Of a stretch of 64,000 nucleotides of DNA, positions 1-11,328 are shown piece by piece (within the stretch, counting starts at the first letter, position 1; the number at the start of each line of letters is the position of its first letter). Below the pieces are notes generated by a model. That model did not search any database. It had not been told where the DNA came from and saw nothing but the letters and a program-made list of their open reading frames with translations. The position numbers and the translations under genes are program-made. The stretch is from Cladosporium sp. IMV 00045 (taxonomy: Eukaryota > Ascomycota > Dothideomycetes > Cladosporiales > Cladosporiaceae): contig MSJI02000949.1 in assembly GCA_001931905.2 (NCBI GenBank), positions 24,119 through 88,118 of the forward strand, written 5' to 3'.

Positions 1-290
1 TCATAGCACAATAATGGTATATCCGCTCGTCACAACCCAAAAAACACAAGAAAAAAGAGCAAAGCAGCAAAGGAAAAGGAAAAAGGCAAAGGCAAGGAAA
101 AGAGCCACTAAAAACCAGAAACAAAGAATGCCAGTGTGTCAGAGGCTGCACCCGCGGGCTCTGAGAAACCGGCCGATGAAAAGCACTCTAAGAAACGCCA
201 TCCTAACACCATACTGACTGACTGACTGAAAGACGGCAAAATCGATGTTCCCTCTCTTATTTTCCTTCATCCCCTGTATCAAGATCACGA
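1..290 (+). other. Window-edge sequence, possible 3' end of an upstream gene
   Basis: The first ~220 bases are very rich in AAG, GAA and GCA codons. One frame gives a lysine/arginine-rich stretch ending at about 217. Another frame (about 127-228) gives a Ser/Glu/Lys-rich stretch ending in TGA. Either could be the charged tail of a plus-strand gene beginning before the window. This segment lies outside the duplicated unit, so there is no second copy to compare with. No family is recognisable. Confidence 0.2.
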
Positions 291-3129
291 TCAAGGCGAA
301 GACCGCGGCGCTCTGTCCTCAGCAACACCGCTGACGTCCCTCTTCTTCTTCCAGAATTTCAAACCGCGCAAGCGACTGCGAGAGCGAGACTCTCTAAGTC
401 CACCGCGTGGGCGTTCCTCCTTCCGTGGAGATTTAGTGCTGCTGGCGCCGTCACTCTCGCCGCTGGCCATGTGTGCAACCGAAAGAGAGGAGCCGTCGCC
501 CTTATGCGACTGCTTCGTCCCAGGCACTGGTGGTACTGGCGGTATTGAATGTGGGTCGTCGTGGGCTGGGCTGCGGTGCGTTGCGTCTAGGCCGGTGTTT
601 GGCCATTCGCCAGGTGTACAGAAGGGGTCCTCGGTGGCGGCAAGACTTTGATGGCGAGGCTGCATCTCATCTTCGGTTGTTGCAAGGGAAGAGGGTTGCG
701 TCGATGGACTATGCAGTGTTCCCGTCGTCGCAGTCGCTGAGCTTGTAGCATGGCTTCGGGAAGAAGGCACACTGTTGCGCGCGGCAGATGCTTTCTGCAC
801 GTACTGTGTACTTTGCCGTTTTCCTGTCGCATTCGCAGACTTGTCTGGTGAATGTGATGATTTCGACGGACTACCACGCCCCGGACTACCCTTAGATGTC
901 ACGAGGATCGTGGTAAGACTCTCGTCCTTGGATCCACGTCTTGAGGTGGGAAATGACTGGTTGATGTGCAAATCGGCAGATCCTCGCCGCGATTGTGAAT
1001 TGAGAGCCTGGTGTGTATACATGCTCAACTGCTGAAATTGATCCAGCGCGACATCCTTACTAGAACGCCTTGAAATGCTATTGGGCGAAAGTGGAGGTCC
1101 TTGTACACTGAGATGTGGTGCCGAAGAGCGTTGTGTGTCGTCTTGGAGATTGTAGCCTAAAGCGGCCTTGCGCTTTTCTTCTGCTGCGGGATGCACAGAA
1201 TGCGCCTCTTCAGCTTGCACCGCTTGACGTTTGACGGGTGTCGAGGGCCGCTGACCAGTTTCCAAGGGGACTATGGTTGGATCAGAGCTATGCTGAGCTT
1301 GCTCAACTTCTTCCTTGCCGACGGAGCTGAACGTCAAAGGCGCGCTCCGGCCTTCCGACTCTCGGCGCTGCTTCTCTGCTTGAATCTTGCGTTCCCATGT
1401 ATCCTGGTTCGTCTCAAGAGTGGTGACAGCGGCGGACACGCTCGGCATGAGCTCTGCGATGCCGGAAAACAGAGGAAATCCAAAGAGGCTCATGAAACCT
1501 TTTTGACTCTGCGCCGCGGCGAGCATATCCTCCTTGTTGGGTGGACCGCCAAAAAGGCAACTTGGGATTTCTAGCTCTGCTTCAAGCTCACCCTGGCGTG
1601 CAAACTCGTTCATGAGAATTTTTGCCCATGTGGAAGAAACGTCAAAGGGTCGTGCAACGTTCGATATGTCTGCCGCCTTCATCAGAACAGCCATGACCAG
1701 CTCTCGAGCGTTGTCCTTGTCCTTGTCGGCCCAGTCGTCCATCGATTGATTGTTGCCAACTTTCTGTTTCAACTCTCCTAATTGATTCATGTAGTCGAAG
1801 TGACGCTGCATGTCAGTAGCCAGAATTGTCGAGATCATGATACTTCTGAAGCCAGGAATTGTGCCAAGTTTAGGCCAATGGCGACGAATGAGCTGTGAAT
1901 ATGCCGCGCAATGATAATTTTCCAGGACTGATTTGTCGTTGTACATCTGCGCCAAAGGATGATTGCAGGCAACCAGGAAAGCATTGTTGACACCAGGGTG
2001 GCCAACATCGTGTCCAATGGCGGATACAAGCAAGATCAGTCCGTCGAGAGGAGTCAGGATTTTCTCGATTGCGCTTTGCGTTTGTGTCACCGTGGCGTTA
2101 GGTCCTGCGGGTGGACAAATACCAAAGACGACCAGAAAGCTGTAAATAGACTGCGTAACATCCACCGCGTGTCGCCAGTTGTGGTAGTGAACTTCTCTCT
2201 CATGCTTGTATTGCCGTCTCGTGGCCAACAGAAAGCCCATTAATTCTTCCCGTGGGATGTTGTACTCCGCCAGATCAGGAGACTTCAACTGGTTCTCAAG
2301 CATGTAGAGAGTGGCGCAAGTGAGCTCGTCCATGTCGAGTTCGTGCGCGGGGAATCTCCAGTGGCTGATGGCGTCTTGGACGAAGTCGGCGCGTTCTTCA
2401 GAAATTGCCTCGTCCGGACGGTGGCAAGGCTTACCCGGCTCCTTCACTGTGAGGATACTATCCACAAGGTTCTGAGCCATCTGCGTGCCGACCAACCTCG
2501 CTGGCGGTCGAGTCTTCTCCCTGACATGACCGACCAGACGGCTGAGATCATCATGGCCGATCGGGCTGTGAAGCGCATCGACAGCGCCGGCGCGAAGGTG
2601 GTTCATTGCGGTCGCGGGATCCAGGGGTTGGCTCGATCTGGGCGAAGAAACCAGGAGGGTGAAAAGAAAAACATGTTTTTGATAGCGCGAGCCTTGGATG
2701 TCTGTGTGTAGTGCCTCGAGGAAGTCAATGGTTGAATGTTGGCGTGGAGCATCGCTACTTTGGGTCGAAGCGTATGCTGGCGCGTCAATGAGTACCAGAG
2801 TGGGATGGTTGTTAGCATATACCTCCACGTGATCCCAGCATTCTTTGGGTGAAGAGCTCAAAAAGACTGAAATGATGTTAGTAAATTCCGAATTGACTGT
2901 AGTATCAATGTACGTCATGGCAAGGAGTTCACAAACCTTCATTGAAGCCGCCCTGGTCTGGATCCAGCAGCGCGCGAACGTTTCGGTGTATCACCTGCAG
3001 CGAGTGCGCGAGGTCTGTGTCGGCCGGCTCCTCGGGACGGCTGTTGTGATGATAGGTCGCGGTGATGTCCTCGCCGGCACTTGCGCAAAAGTATACGACA
3101 TTGCACCGGTCGTCCGCCTGCTCCTCCAT
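291..3129 (-). CDS. PDE2: 3',5'-cyclic-nucleotide phosphodiesterase, HD class, with N-terminal receiver-like domain
   Basis: Likely hydrolyses cAMP and so damps PKA signalling. Two exons: 2937-3129 and 291-2866, with a 70 bp intron whose acceptor end has a CTAAC branch site. The product is about 922 residues. Residues ~65-170 resemble a response-regulator receiver (LVLIDAP, LLVSSP, then a GA-D-SPI segment), but the expected lysine is absent. The catalytic half has HNWRHAVDV at about residue 293, GHDVGHPG about 65 residues later, and the metal-site motif ADISN. These are the class I PDE signatures. The C-terminal ~350 residues are Ser/Pro/Arg-rich and low in complexity. I chose the start MEEQADD because it is conserved in the second copy, where the longer upstream frame is not. 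The family resembles fungal PdeH/Pde2 and Dictyostelium RegA. Confidence 0.88.
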
Positions 3130-5896
3130 CTGTTCGCGCAGCCCGCGTCGGCCGAAAAGGCCGTGTCTTCTGTTGTGAGATTCGAAAGGTAAAGGACGTG
3201 GATGTGTGTTAAGGAACGTTGCGGCGGCAAAGATGATTCGTGTGGTGGTGGTATCTGTGCCGGCGCATTCGGCGCACGCGATCGGATGAGGGAAGAAGGT
3301 CGCGCGGCGGAAATGTCTGGATGTGAAAGAGCGCTCGAGAGCGCAATGAGCCGAGTGGGTGCGGCGCGTGAGATGCAGTCGTGAGTTTGTTGGTGGAAGG
3401 AAAGAGTGACGTTGATAATATGGCGTCACCGAGGAAGTCGATGCGCGCGGATGTAAGATTATGCGGCGGAAAGGTCGAGGTCAAGGCAAGGAGCCTTGGG
3501 TTGAGCGGATGGATGCAGGTGCGAATGAAGAATGAAGCGGAAGTGGGCGGTGGTGGGTTCTGTTGTGGAGATGGCGATGGCTTGGAATGTAAGAGGGAAA
3601 AGGCAGCTTTTTTGGTGCAGCAACGCAAAGAAAGGGTCAAGTCTCGAGGCGCATGCTGGGCGCAGTGTCGAAGTAGCGAATAATGCTCGGGGTGTTAGGT
3701 GAAGGGCGAGGCGGCAAGCAAGCGACGTTCCTGTCCGGCAGTTGGGCACCTTGAGGTGAGGTGAGGCAGGGTGAATGTCAAGGTGTAGGGCGAGACGGGT
3801 GGGTGCTTGGCCTGAAGGTAGTGGTGATGGTGGCAGCAGCAGCAGCAGCAGCAGTAGGTGCAGATGCAGTACCTCCAGTAGCAGGCAGGTGATCGACAAG
3901 GCGATGATGATGGAGTGGGAGAGAGTCAAGAAAGAGGCGAGAAAGGCTCTAGGACTGGACTGGTACAAGAGAATGAAGCAATTGGAGAGAGAGAGGTGGG
4001 CGAGAGTGGCTCGGGTTTGAATGGCAGTGATTCCTAGAGGCTACGGAGGGACGCCAGCGACACCACAATCGCAATCCCTGCCTTCCGTCCTTTTTCCAGA
4101 ACAACACAAAACGTTCGCTCCCCGCGCAGAAGAAGATTGGAAGCAATAATATCGAGAGACCAGGATGTTGATATGAAGCCAGATACCTCTCACAACTTCA
4201 TCCAACAAGCGTGGGCCTTTCAGGTCGGCCCTCGCCTATCAACATGCTTTCTTCTACCGAAAACTTCACCGAAGCATGCTCGATAGATCTCTCCCAAAAG
4301 TGGGTACGTTCTAGGAGCAATCGACGATCGAAGGATGAGGCATCATCTTGTTTGAATGCCCTTCGGCACCCAAATCTGTGGTACAACGGTACTTGTGAGG
4401 CGCAATCCTTTTGCTTCTTTCCAAAACACGCCTTGTCTACCTGGAGAGTCACTGTGAACCTGCATCCCTTTCCAGGACACCGCGAATACGAAGACGAAGA
4501 AGGAAAAAAGCATCATCTCGCGCTCGGTCTGGACTGGCGCTTCCTCCCACGCATGCCATCATCTCGTTTCTGCGCGCCTGGGCTCCACTCGACCTGGGCA
4601 GCCTGATCGGTGTCTCATTATTCCCCAACGCAGCAATTTCCGCCTAGATTTTTAAGGATTCCTAAGGCCGTCTTCTTCTGTTGCCCAGTCATGCCAGACC
4701 GTGCAAAATAATTCAAATGATCATCGCAAACACATGCTTGCATGCTTGCATGTCTTGTCATTTCGGCTGGGTATCCCCTCTGATCACGCTATCTCAAGAA
4801 ATGAAAGACCAGACATGGTTGTACTGATATGCGCCGCTAGAACTTCGCTCCAAGTCGACATGCCTCCATGCTTACATACATCTGTCGCATTCCCAGCATC
4901 ATATGACGCCAACCCATCAGCTCGACCACCGCAAATCTTGCAAATCTTTTCCCTTTCAGCACGCCTTGCCCCTCTTTCTGCTTCGTCTGCCTATCGCTCC
5001 GAGCACTCCCAGGCGCTCTATACTGTGTATTGCCTATCACGGGGGAGAGCCCTGCAAGCCTATCATTTTAATCCCTCGTACCCTACGCAATCGCCAGTTC
5101 CCACAGTCACGCGACGAGCCTGGTTGCGACGACTCGTCCGTCTCGCCTTCCTGTACGGGGTAGGAGGTAGTGTGTGGCTTGCGTGTTCTTTGCTCTTCGT
5201 GCCGATGACTCCACTGCTACAACGCAGCAACCTGGTCAAGCGCTGTGAGCGACTGTATAGTACAAGGCTGATCTCTGCGATGTGTGCGCATCATCCATGC
5301 CTTCATCCTCGCCATATCGTTCGGGCTTATCGCCCAAGTTCAGCATCTCTGCCGGCGCTGCTTGTCGTTTGTGAAGATCTCGAGGTCAGCGACGAAGTGA
5401 TCGACTAGATCGACTCGGGCGCACGTGTGGGCGAGCCTCGTGACGTTATATTCAAGTTGGTAGAGCGCTTTGGAAAGGGATCTTGTCATTAGATGACATT
5501 TCGCTGCTACACGGCTGCACAATTACCTGTTGACTGTGTTACCATTCACGCCATAGTAATCAAGGTGCGATGAGCCTTACAGTAGTAAGCCATCTTCCTC
5601 CAATTTTTGGGCCAGGATAAATACTCCCATAGCTCTTTATCCACTTACAACTATGTACAACAAATACTTTTCACGCGATTCGATCAATTTCAGCCCAATC
5701 GAATTCATTCCAGCCCAATCCAGCCCAATGAGATTATTCAGTCTAACATCTTGAACATCCCTCCTAGCACCATCACCGCCACCACAATAATACAAACATG
5801 TAGAAATCACATCTCAAAAATCCGCTTTCCCCTCGAAATCTCCATCATCATCAAACCCAACCCTCTCAACCCATCACCCAACAACCCAAAACCCAC
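3130..5896. other. Long 5' flank of the phosphodiesterase, no gene seen
   Basis: A 2.8 kb intergenic stretch. Several open frames of 80-235 codons occur at 4.2-5.4 kb, but none keeps its frame in the matching region of copy 2 (13246-16055), so they are not supported as genes. It holds a CAG/AGC microsatellite near 3833-3854, short GCTTGCATGCTTGCATG repeats near 4735-4752, and three CAGCCCAAT repeats near 5690-5730. It probably contains the phosphodiesterase promoter and long 5' leader, and the 3' flank of ERG28. Confidence 0.6.
3833..3854. repeat. (AGC)n microsatellite, copy 1 allele
   Basis: About seven AGC/CAG units follow a short GGT-rich lead-in. The corresponding spot in copy 2 (13946-13973) instead expands the GGT part to about nine units and has only two AGC units. 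The compound repeat has therefore changed differently in the two copies. Confidence 0.85.
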
Positions 5897-6506
5897 TCAC
5901 CTCCTCTTCCCCTTCCCCTTCGCCTTCCCCTCCCCCATCCCCCACAAAAGCGCCACAGCGCCCAACACCGTCAGCCCCAGATTCCCATAAACGCCAATAT
6001 CCATGGCCTTCGTATGATGCGACGGACGGGACCAATGCGTCCAAGCACCATAGCCGGTGGTGACGTGGTGGAACATGGTGGCCAGAATGGCCAGTTTCGC
6101 ATAGGGTTTTCTGGCACGGATGGCTTCCGCGGTGGTTTGCGAGCCGGGCAGGGGGAGGGCGTTGCTGAAGATTAGAAGGAGGAGGGCGAGGGTGATCAGT
6201 TGCCAGCCGTCGGTCCAGATGTTGTAGATTTCGAGGTCTGGGGCATTGTTAGAGTCTGGGGGATCTACTGCTTGGGTGAGAGGCGATGGTGGAAGGCATA
6301 CCACTCGGTGTCAAGACGGGCTGCGCGGGCGGTCTGAACCAGCCGCTCACGCGGACGGGGTCGGTGAGGCGTGCCAGGCCGCGGAGAGCGTACCAGAACG
6401 AGGTGCCGAAGATGTAGGCGTGGTATGGCTACCGTCACGTTAGCTCATGGGTTTTCCGTAGCTGTTATTCCATTTGGATGGTGAGACTCACGTCTACGAG
6501 CGACAT
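5897..6506 (-). CDS. ERG28: Ergosterol biosynthesis scaffold Erg28, copy 1
   Basis: Probable ER membrane scaffold that tethers the sterol C-4 demethylation enzymes Erg25, Erg26 and Erg27. Three exons: 6492-6506 (15 nt, MSLVD), 6302-6428 and 5897-6237, with introns of 63 and 64 bp. They join to about 160 residues, close to the yeast protein. Four hydrophobic segments are visible: around YIFGTSFWYALRGL, WQLITLALLLLIFSNAL, LAILATMFHHVTTGYGAW and GLTVLGAVALLWGM. The C-terminus is Lys/Gly/Arg-rich, as expected for a cytosolic ER tail. The tiny first exon is easily missed but is conserved in copy 2 with a good GTGAGT donor. Confidence 0.85.
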
Positions 6507-7089
6507 GGTTGGAAATTGCTATAATTGATCACGCAAAGACCGAGGAAATTGGGAAGTGACGGAGAAGATAATAATGATGGTAGTCAATTGTCCAAATAAG
6601 AAGCTATTACAAGAAGAACCCCTTGAGGTTTTGTCCCAAGATGTGGTCTCTCAAAAAATGCCCCGCCATAGCCGACATAGGGGAGGTGGAAAGTTGTAAA
6701 CAGCGTAGCAGTTGCGTCATCCAGCATGGAGGACGGAGCTCGTGGGCCGCGCGCATTGGAGACTTAACCAAAATATGATGTATCAAGTGCATATGTGCGA
6801 CGTTTGTGGATTTCTTGGAAGATTGAAACATTGGCGATTTGGAGTGTTGTGGTCGATGAACGGGCGATGTCTACGAAGTGCTTTGATCGATCGTAGACCG
6901 CAGCCACTCGCGCATGAGACGCTTGGACAATGGAGCGTGATAAGTCTCGTGTCTGGGTTATTTGCACCATAGATATATGAGGGATGCTGCATGTCGTCTG
7001 AAAATGTGAGAATGGATCATAATGACTGCAAGGCCACTTCACCGCCGCTGAGAGTCTTCGTCTCTTATAATTCAAGGCGATTTACTTGA
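6507..7089. other. Intergenic region between ERG28 and the regulator
   Basis: Contains the ERG28 promoter and the 3' flank of the zinc-cluster gene. No frame here is conserved in copy 2. Copy 2 carries 120 extra bases (17165-17284) at the point corresponding to 6996/6997. Confidence 0.5.
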
Positions 7090-9433
7090 TTATAGCTCCA
7101 TCGAATCGCCAAAACCAATCCAATCGATATTGGCATCCCCCAAAAAGAGGTCCGTCCAAGAAGCCATGCCACCATCTTCCCCAGTAAATATGTAATTGGT
7201 GTTGTCGAACAGATATTTCTCCGGCTGTGCTGGAACAGTATGGTTTAGGAACGCATCCCAATCAATCGGATCTGGCCGTTATTGAGACGCCTCGGCTTGC
7301 AATACTGTCTGCTGTGTAGCGGGATCACACTGCGCTTCTATCATTCATGATTAGTTCAGCAAGACGATGAGACCAAGTAGCATTCACTTACCGCGAGCCA
7401 GAGCTGGACGGACTATTGATTCTGCGTGTTGCACGAAAACGACGGCGATACCCTGCAGCTTAGCAGCGAGCGAATTCCGCAGACTCATCTTTTTCAAAAA
7501 CAATGGCAACTCCTTCATAGCTAACAAGGCCTCTTCATCTACTTCAGGCGCGGTGCCTTTACTCGCCAGAAGCTCACCAAACAGAGCTAGGAAGGGCGTG
7601 AACGGACAACATACCAGCTGCCAGACGATACCGTTGTAGACTTCTTCGGAGTCTGATACGAGGTGTTGAAGGTGATGGAGCATCTTTTTGGAGGAGCGGA
7701 TGGTTTCGCTCTTCATATTGTCAGAAGCACGACCGAGGATCACGAGGAGATAGTGGTAGTTGAACTCCAGGGTACGTAGTCCAAGATCGATTGAGGTGAT
7801 GCCGCTGTCGTCGAGTAGAGGTTTTTCTGCCATCGCGGCAGCTTCAACCATCTATGTAAATGTACGTCAGCTTATAACCTTGTCTTCTGGATGTAAAGGT
7901 GGTTTGCATCATACTTGTTTCGCGGAGGCATACCAAGCTTCCAGGGAGTTTCTAGTAGATTCAATGGCTCTTTGATCGAGTGGGATGCTGTCGTAAATAC
8001 AACTCCAGATGTCCCCAATGACGTATGAGGGCGACATTATCTGGTGAACATAATGCGCCCCAAATAACGAGCCGGGCCTCGCGCCCTGACCTTGCTGAGG
8101 GACTCTGTTATGCGGCTCAAACGGAAGAAGCTGTAAGACAGTGGGCATGGGGATGGTCCTCGTCATGGCACGGTGAAACGTGGGCGGTCTCCCAAAAATG
8201 ATGGACAATCCTTTATCCACAAGGTTCAAATACCAGAAAGTCATGATGCGTCTTTGTCGGGTTTCCGGGGAGAGATTTCGTGAAGTGACACCAAGTGCCT
8301 GTAGCATTCTACAAGCGGTTGCGATGAGCATGTAGCAGAGGCTGGGGGATGTGAATTCTTCGACGTGGGTGGCGAGAAGAGCGAGGGCTTGTATGTTGGG
8401 CTCGCTAGGCTCGAGCAGGATTTTGGCATCGTTGAAGGCCAGCCATAGGTTGCACTTTAATTTGTCCTTGGTCGTTGAGTCTTCCGGGGTTGTGGATGAA
8501 ACCGTGCTGAGAATGATGCTGTAGTACATCACCAGCCACGCTCTATCTTGTACCAGGTGAGGTCGGCCGGCTCGTAGATGTTGCAGTACGTCGTCTTCGG
8601 GTCGGCAAGCAAATATCGGATGGCCTCGCTGCAAAGTGGAAACGAATGCTAGATGCTTGACTTAGTAAGTGTATCCGAACAAGAATAGATTCACATTGGC
8701 TCACTGTTCGCCCATGTCTCTGCTCTGTCTTCGAATAGGAAGAAAGACCGGCTTTCCTAATCATATCCGGGCTCGTTGTGCCAAACAGCGGCACATGTCT
8801 TCGAAAGGGAAGAAAGGGCACCTAATGAATTACTCTGCGGGACACCGATGCCTTCAAGGAGTCCGCGAGTCGCCTCGATGTCGCTCGTCAGATGCGACTG
8901 CACCTCGACACCTTGATCTGGAGCAGTGCTACTAAACGCATGTTTAGCCCCTGGACGATTCGATGTGATAGACGACGGTATGGGAAGTAACACCGCTTTA
9001 GTGGACTTGGGCTCGTCTTTTCGTTTCCTCTTGCGACGAATAACACCGGAGCGCGAGTAGAGACATGCGATGTGGTCGTTCTAGCATCTTAGAAAAGTAG
9101 GTTTTGTTCGAGAGCATGATATCTGTTACGTTCTTAGCAAGTGAAGACATTTGAGTAGGAAACATAATGCTTACTTTCCGAGACCGACAAGCATCACACT
9201 GCAAGTATCAGTCATTGATCACGTCTGATCGCTAGTCGTTACGAACGTACCGCATACGGAGCCAGGTCGTCTGAATCGGTCATTTTTCTACTCGTTGCGC
9301 CCGTATCTTCCGACGCTCCTGCAGTCTTGACAGCATCATCTCTGCCGTCGCTCCTGCGCATACCATCGACTTCCGTGATACCAGAAGGGCTGTGGTCCGT
9401 GGAGAGTGTTAAGTTTGCATCAAAGCCAATCAT
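7090..9433 (-). pseudogene. Zn2Cys6 transcription factor, copy 1, inactivated
   Basis: Same six-exon layout as the intact copy at 17397-19750: exons 9251-9433, 9175-9198, 9123-preceding 8705-9122, 7915-8648, 7392-7851 and 7090-7337. Three in-frame stops interrupt it. TAG at 9081-9083 falls inside the zinc cluster where copy 2 has CAG. TAG at 8757-8759 follows the residues EPGYD. TAA at 7279-7281 lies in the last exon. In addition the fourth zinc-binding cysteine is phenylalanine (TTT at 9093-9095 where copy 2 has TGT). The splice sites and the long middle exons (regulatory domain) remain open. The damage looks allele-specific and recent. A truncated protein would lack a complete DNA-binding domain. 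Confidence 0.85.
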
Positions 9434-9952
9434 ATACTCATTTACAAAAAGTCGCGCCCCAGTGACCGGAAGTTACAGAGAAGGAACGGAGCTTATGTTT
9501 CTTTCTCCTCTTCTCCTCTCTTCTCAAAACCAGTCAGCCGGAGCGAAAGCGAAGTTTGGTGGATAGAGCGTCTCACATGACGAATTTCGGCGTGAAAGGA
9601 CTCGCTTTCGCTACAGCCATTTTTGAGACGCTGTGAAGTTCAGCTCGCGACTTTCTCCACTTCAGGAATCTCGGACTTTATCACGGCGGGTGGAATCTAA
9701 ATACTCGGCCGAGCACTCATCCAACAAATCGTCAATGAGCGGGTGGTGGTATAAGGCCCGCCAGAAGGCATTCCTTCAATCGCACATAGCGTGCCAGCTG
9801 AATACAAAAAGGAAGTTGTCCTCAACCCATCATGTAGGGGACCTGCCGACATCTCTTCCTCAACCTGCAAACACAGTACATAACTTCAACCAGCTCGTTG
9901 ATCGATCAAGCTCGATTCATTTCACAATTCCTTCCATTCAAACAAAGTCTCC
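9434..9952. promoter_or_regulatory. Shared divergent promoter of regulator and monooxygenase, copy 1
   Basis: 519 bp separate the divergent starts. The palindrome CTCGGCCGAG lies at 9704-9713, and a CGG-N9-CGG direct repeat at 9672-9686. Both are preserved in copy 2 (20007-20016 and 19975-19989). Zn2Cys6 proteins commonly bind CGG or TCGG half-sites in such arrangements, so these are candidate operators for the neighbouring regulator. The binding itself is inferred. Confidence 0.45.
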
Positions 9953-11328
9953 ATGACTCCCCCAATTGCCATCCTAGGCGCCGGTCCCAGCGGCTTAGCT
10001 CTCGGCCGCCTACTCGAACTCGCCCGCGTTGACTTCATCGTCTTCGAGCGAGACTCCTCCGCAGCCTCAGCTTGGGGCCGGGGCGGCAGTGGAACACTCG
10101 ACTTGCACGAGGGTTCCGAATTGTTGGCTCTCCAAGAAGCCGTTCTGTTTGAGCAGTTCAAGAAGACAGCTCGGTGAGTTACAGTCGCGCCTGACCAGCA
10201 AAGCATCTATTAGGGTTAGGGTTAGGTTAATAAAATCATCTCAGTTACGATGTGCCCTTGATCGTTGCCGATATGCATGGTAACACCCTGATGAAGCACT
10301 GAGAAGGCGAAGAGACCAATCGACCGGAGATAGATCGTCGAGATTTGCGGATGCTCTTGTTGAACTCATTCCCTGAACACAAGATCAGATGGGGAACCAA
10401 AGTCGACAAAGTCCAAAAGGCCGACGACGGAACGATGGCCGTCTACTTCGCAGACGGCACAAGCGAGGCAGGTTTCCGTCTGGTTGTTGGCGCTGATGGT
10501 GCTTGGTCGAAAGCGAGGAGCTTGGTAAGGCCGTCTGGGCAGTTAGTCAAAGGTCGTTTCTAACATATAGACAGATCACGCCAGCAACGCCCGAGTTTGT
10601 GGGCAAATACTACCTCACATCGAACATCTCGCCAAGCAATCCCTTCTATCCCACCATTGAGGCGAAAGCAGGCACAGGCAACTACCTCAGCATGGGTGGT
10701 GGTCGGGTCGTGGCCGCCATGAGACTTGGCAATCGATCGTACTACACCTTTGCTGGGCTCGAACTCCCAGAGACATGGAGGAAAGACAACTCCGATTTGA
10801 TCAACAATCCAGCAAAGCTGCGGCAAACACTTGCAAAAGACCATTTTGCCGATTGGCCTGCAGTTAGTACCGATCTGATCACTCAGAGCGACGGCGACTT
10901 CTACGTCTGGCCACTCTACGGTGTGAACGCAGAGTCGATGGAATGGCAGACCGTGTCTGGCGTGACTCTCATCGGAGACGCGGCACATTTGTGGTAAGCA
11001 GCATTCTCGTACTACCACGATCATCTACCATAGATCATAGAAATCACATGAGACTGACCAGCACCTAAGCCCGCCAAGCGGCGACGGTGTCAACGTAGCA
11101 CTACACGACAGTCTTCAACTAGCGCAACAAATCACTTCTTTCGGCTTTGATCGTCTAGACGAAGCAGTGGTGGAATACGAGAAGCTAATGAAACCGAGAG
11201 CGAAAGCCATGATCGAAGACAGCGCGATGATGAACAGGATGATGTTTGCAGAAGACGCGCCGAGAGGGTTACTGGAAGCATTCGAGGCTGCGATGGCTAA
11301 TGGGGCGGATACTTTGACGGAGGCTTGA
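9953..11328 (+). pseudogene. Tet(X)-like FAD monooxygenase, copy 1, inactivated
   Basis: Four exons match the intact copy: 9953-10173, 10245-10524, 10575-10993 and 11070-11328. An in-frame TGA at 10300-10302 follows DMHGNTLMKH, where copy 2 has GGC. It would cut the protein at about residue 92 of 392, removing the substrate-binding and second FAD-binding regions. The remaining coding sequence and all splice sites are intact, so the lesion looks recent. The Rossmann motif GAGPSG and the GTLDLHEGS segment are still encoded before the stop. The next-door regulator is also broken on this copy. Confidence 0.82.
10210..10230 (+). repeat. Telomere-type repeat inside monooxygenase intron 1, copy 1
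   Basis: Two full TTAGGG units followed by TTAGG and TTAA, inside the 71 bp first intron (10174-10244). The same array is at the same intronic position in copy 2. TTAGGG is the usual filamentous-fungal telomere repeat. Confidence 0.9.

Noticed and set aside
4211..5408. Open frames of 131 and 235 codons upstream of ERG28
   Set aside because: The matching sequence in copy 2 shifts frame by small indels, so the frames are not conserved and the sequence behaves as non-coding.
10210..10230. True telomere end at the contig boundary
   Set aside because: The TTAGGG array has fewer than four units, lies inside an intron, and genes continue normally on both sides in both copies.
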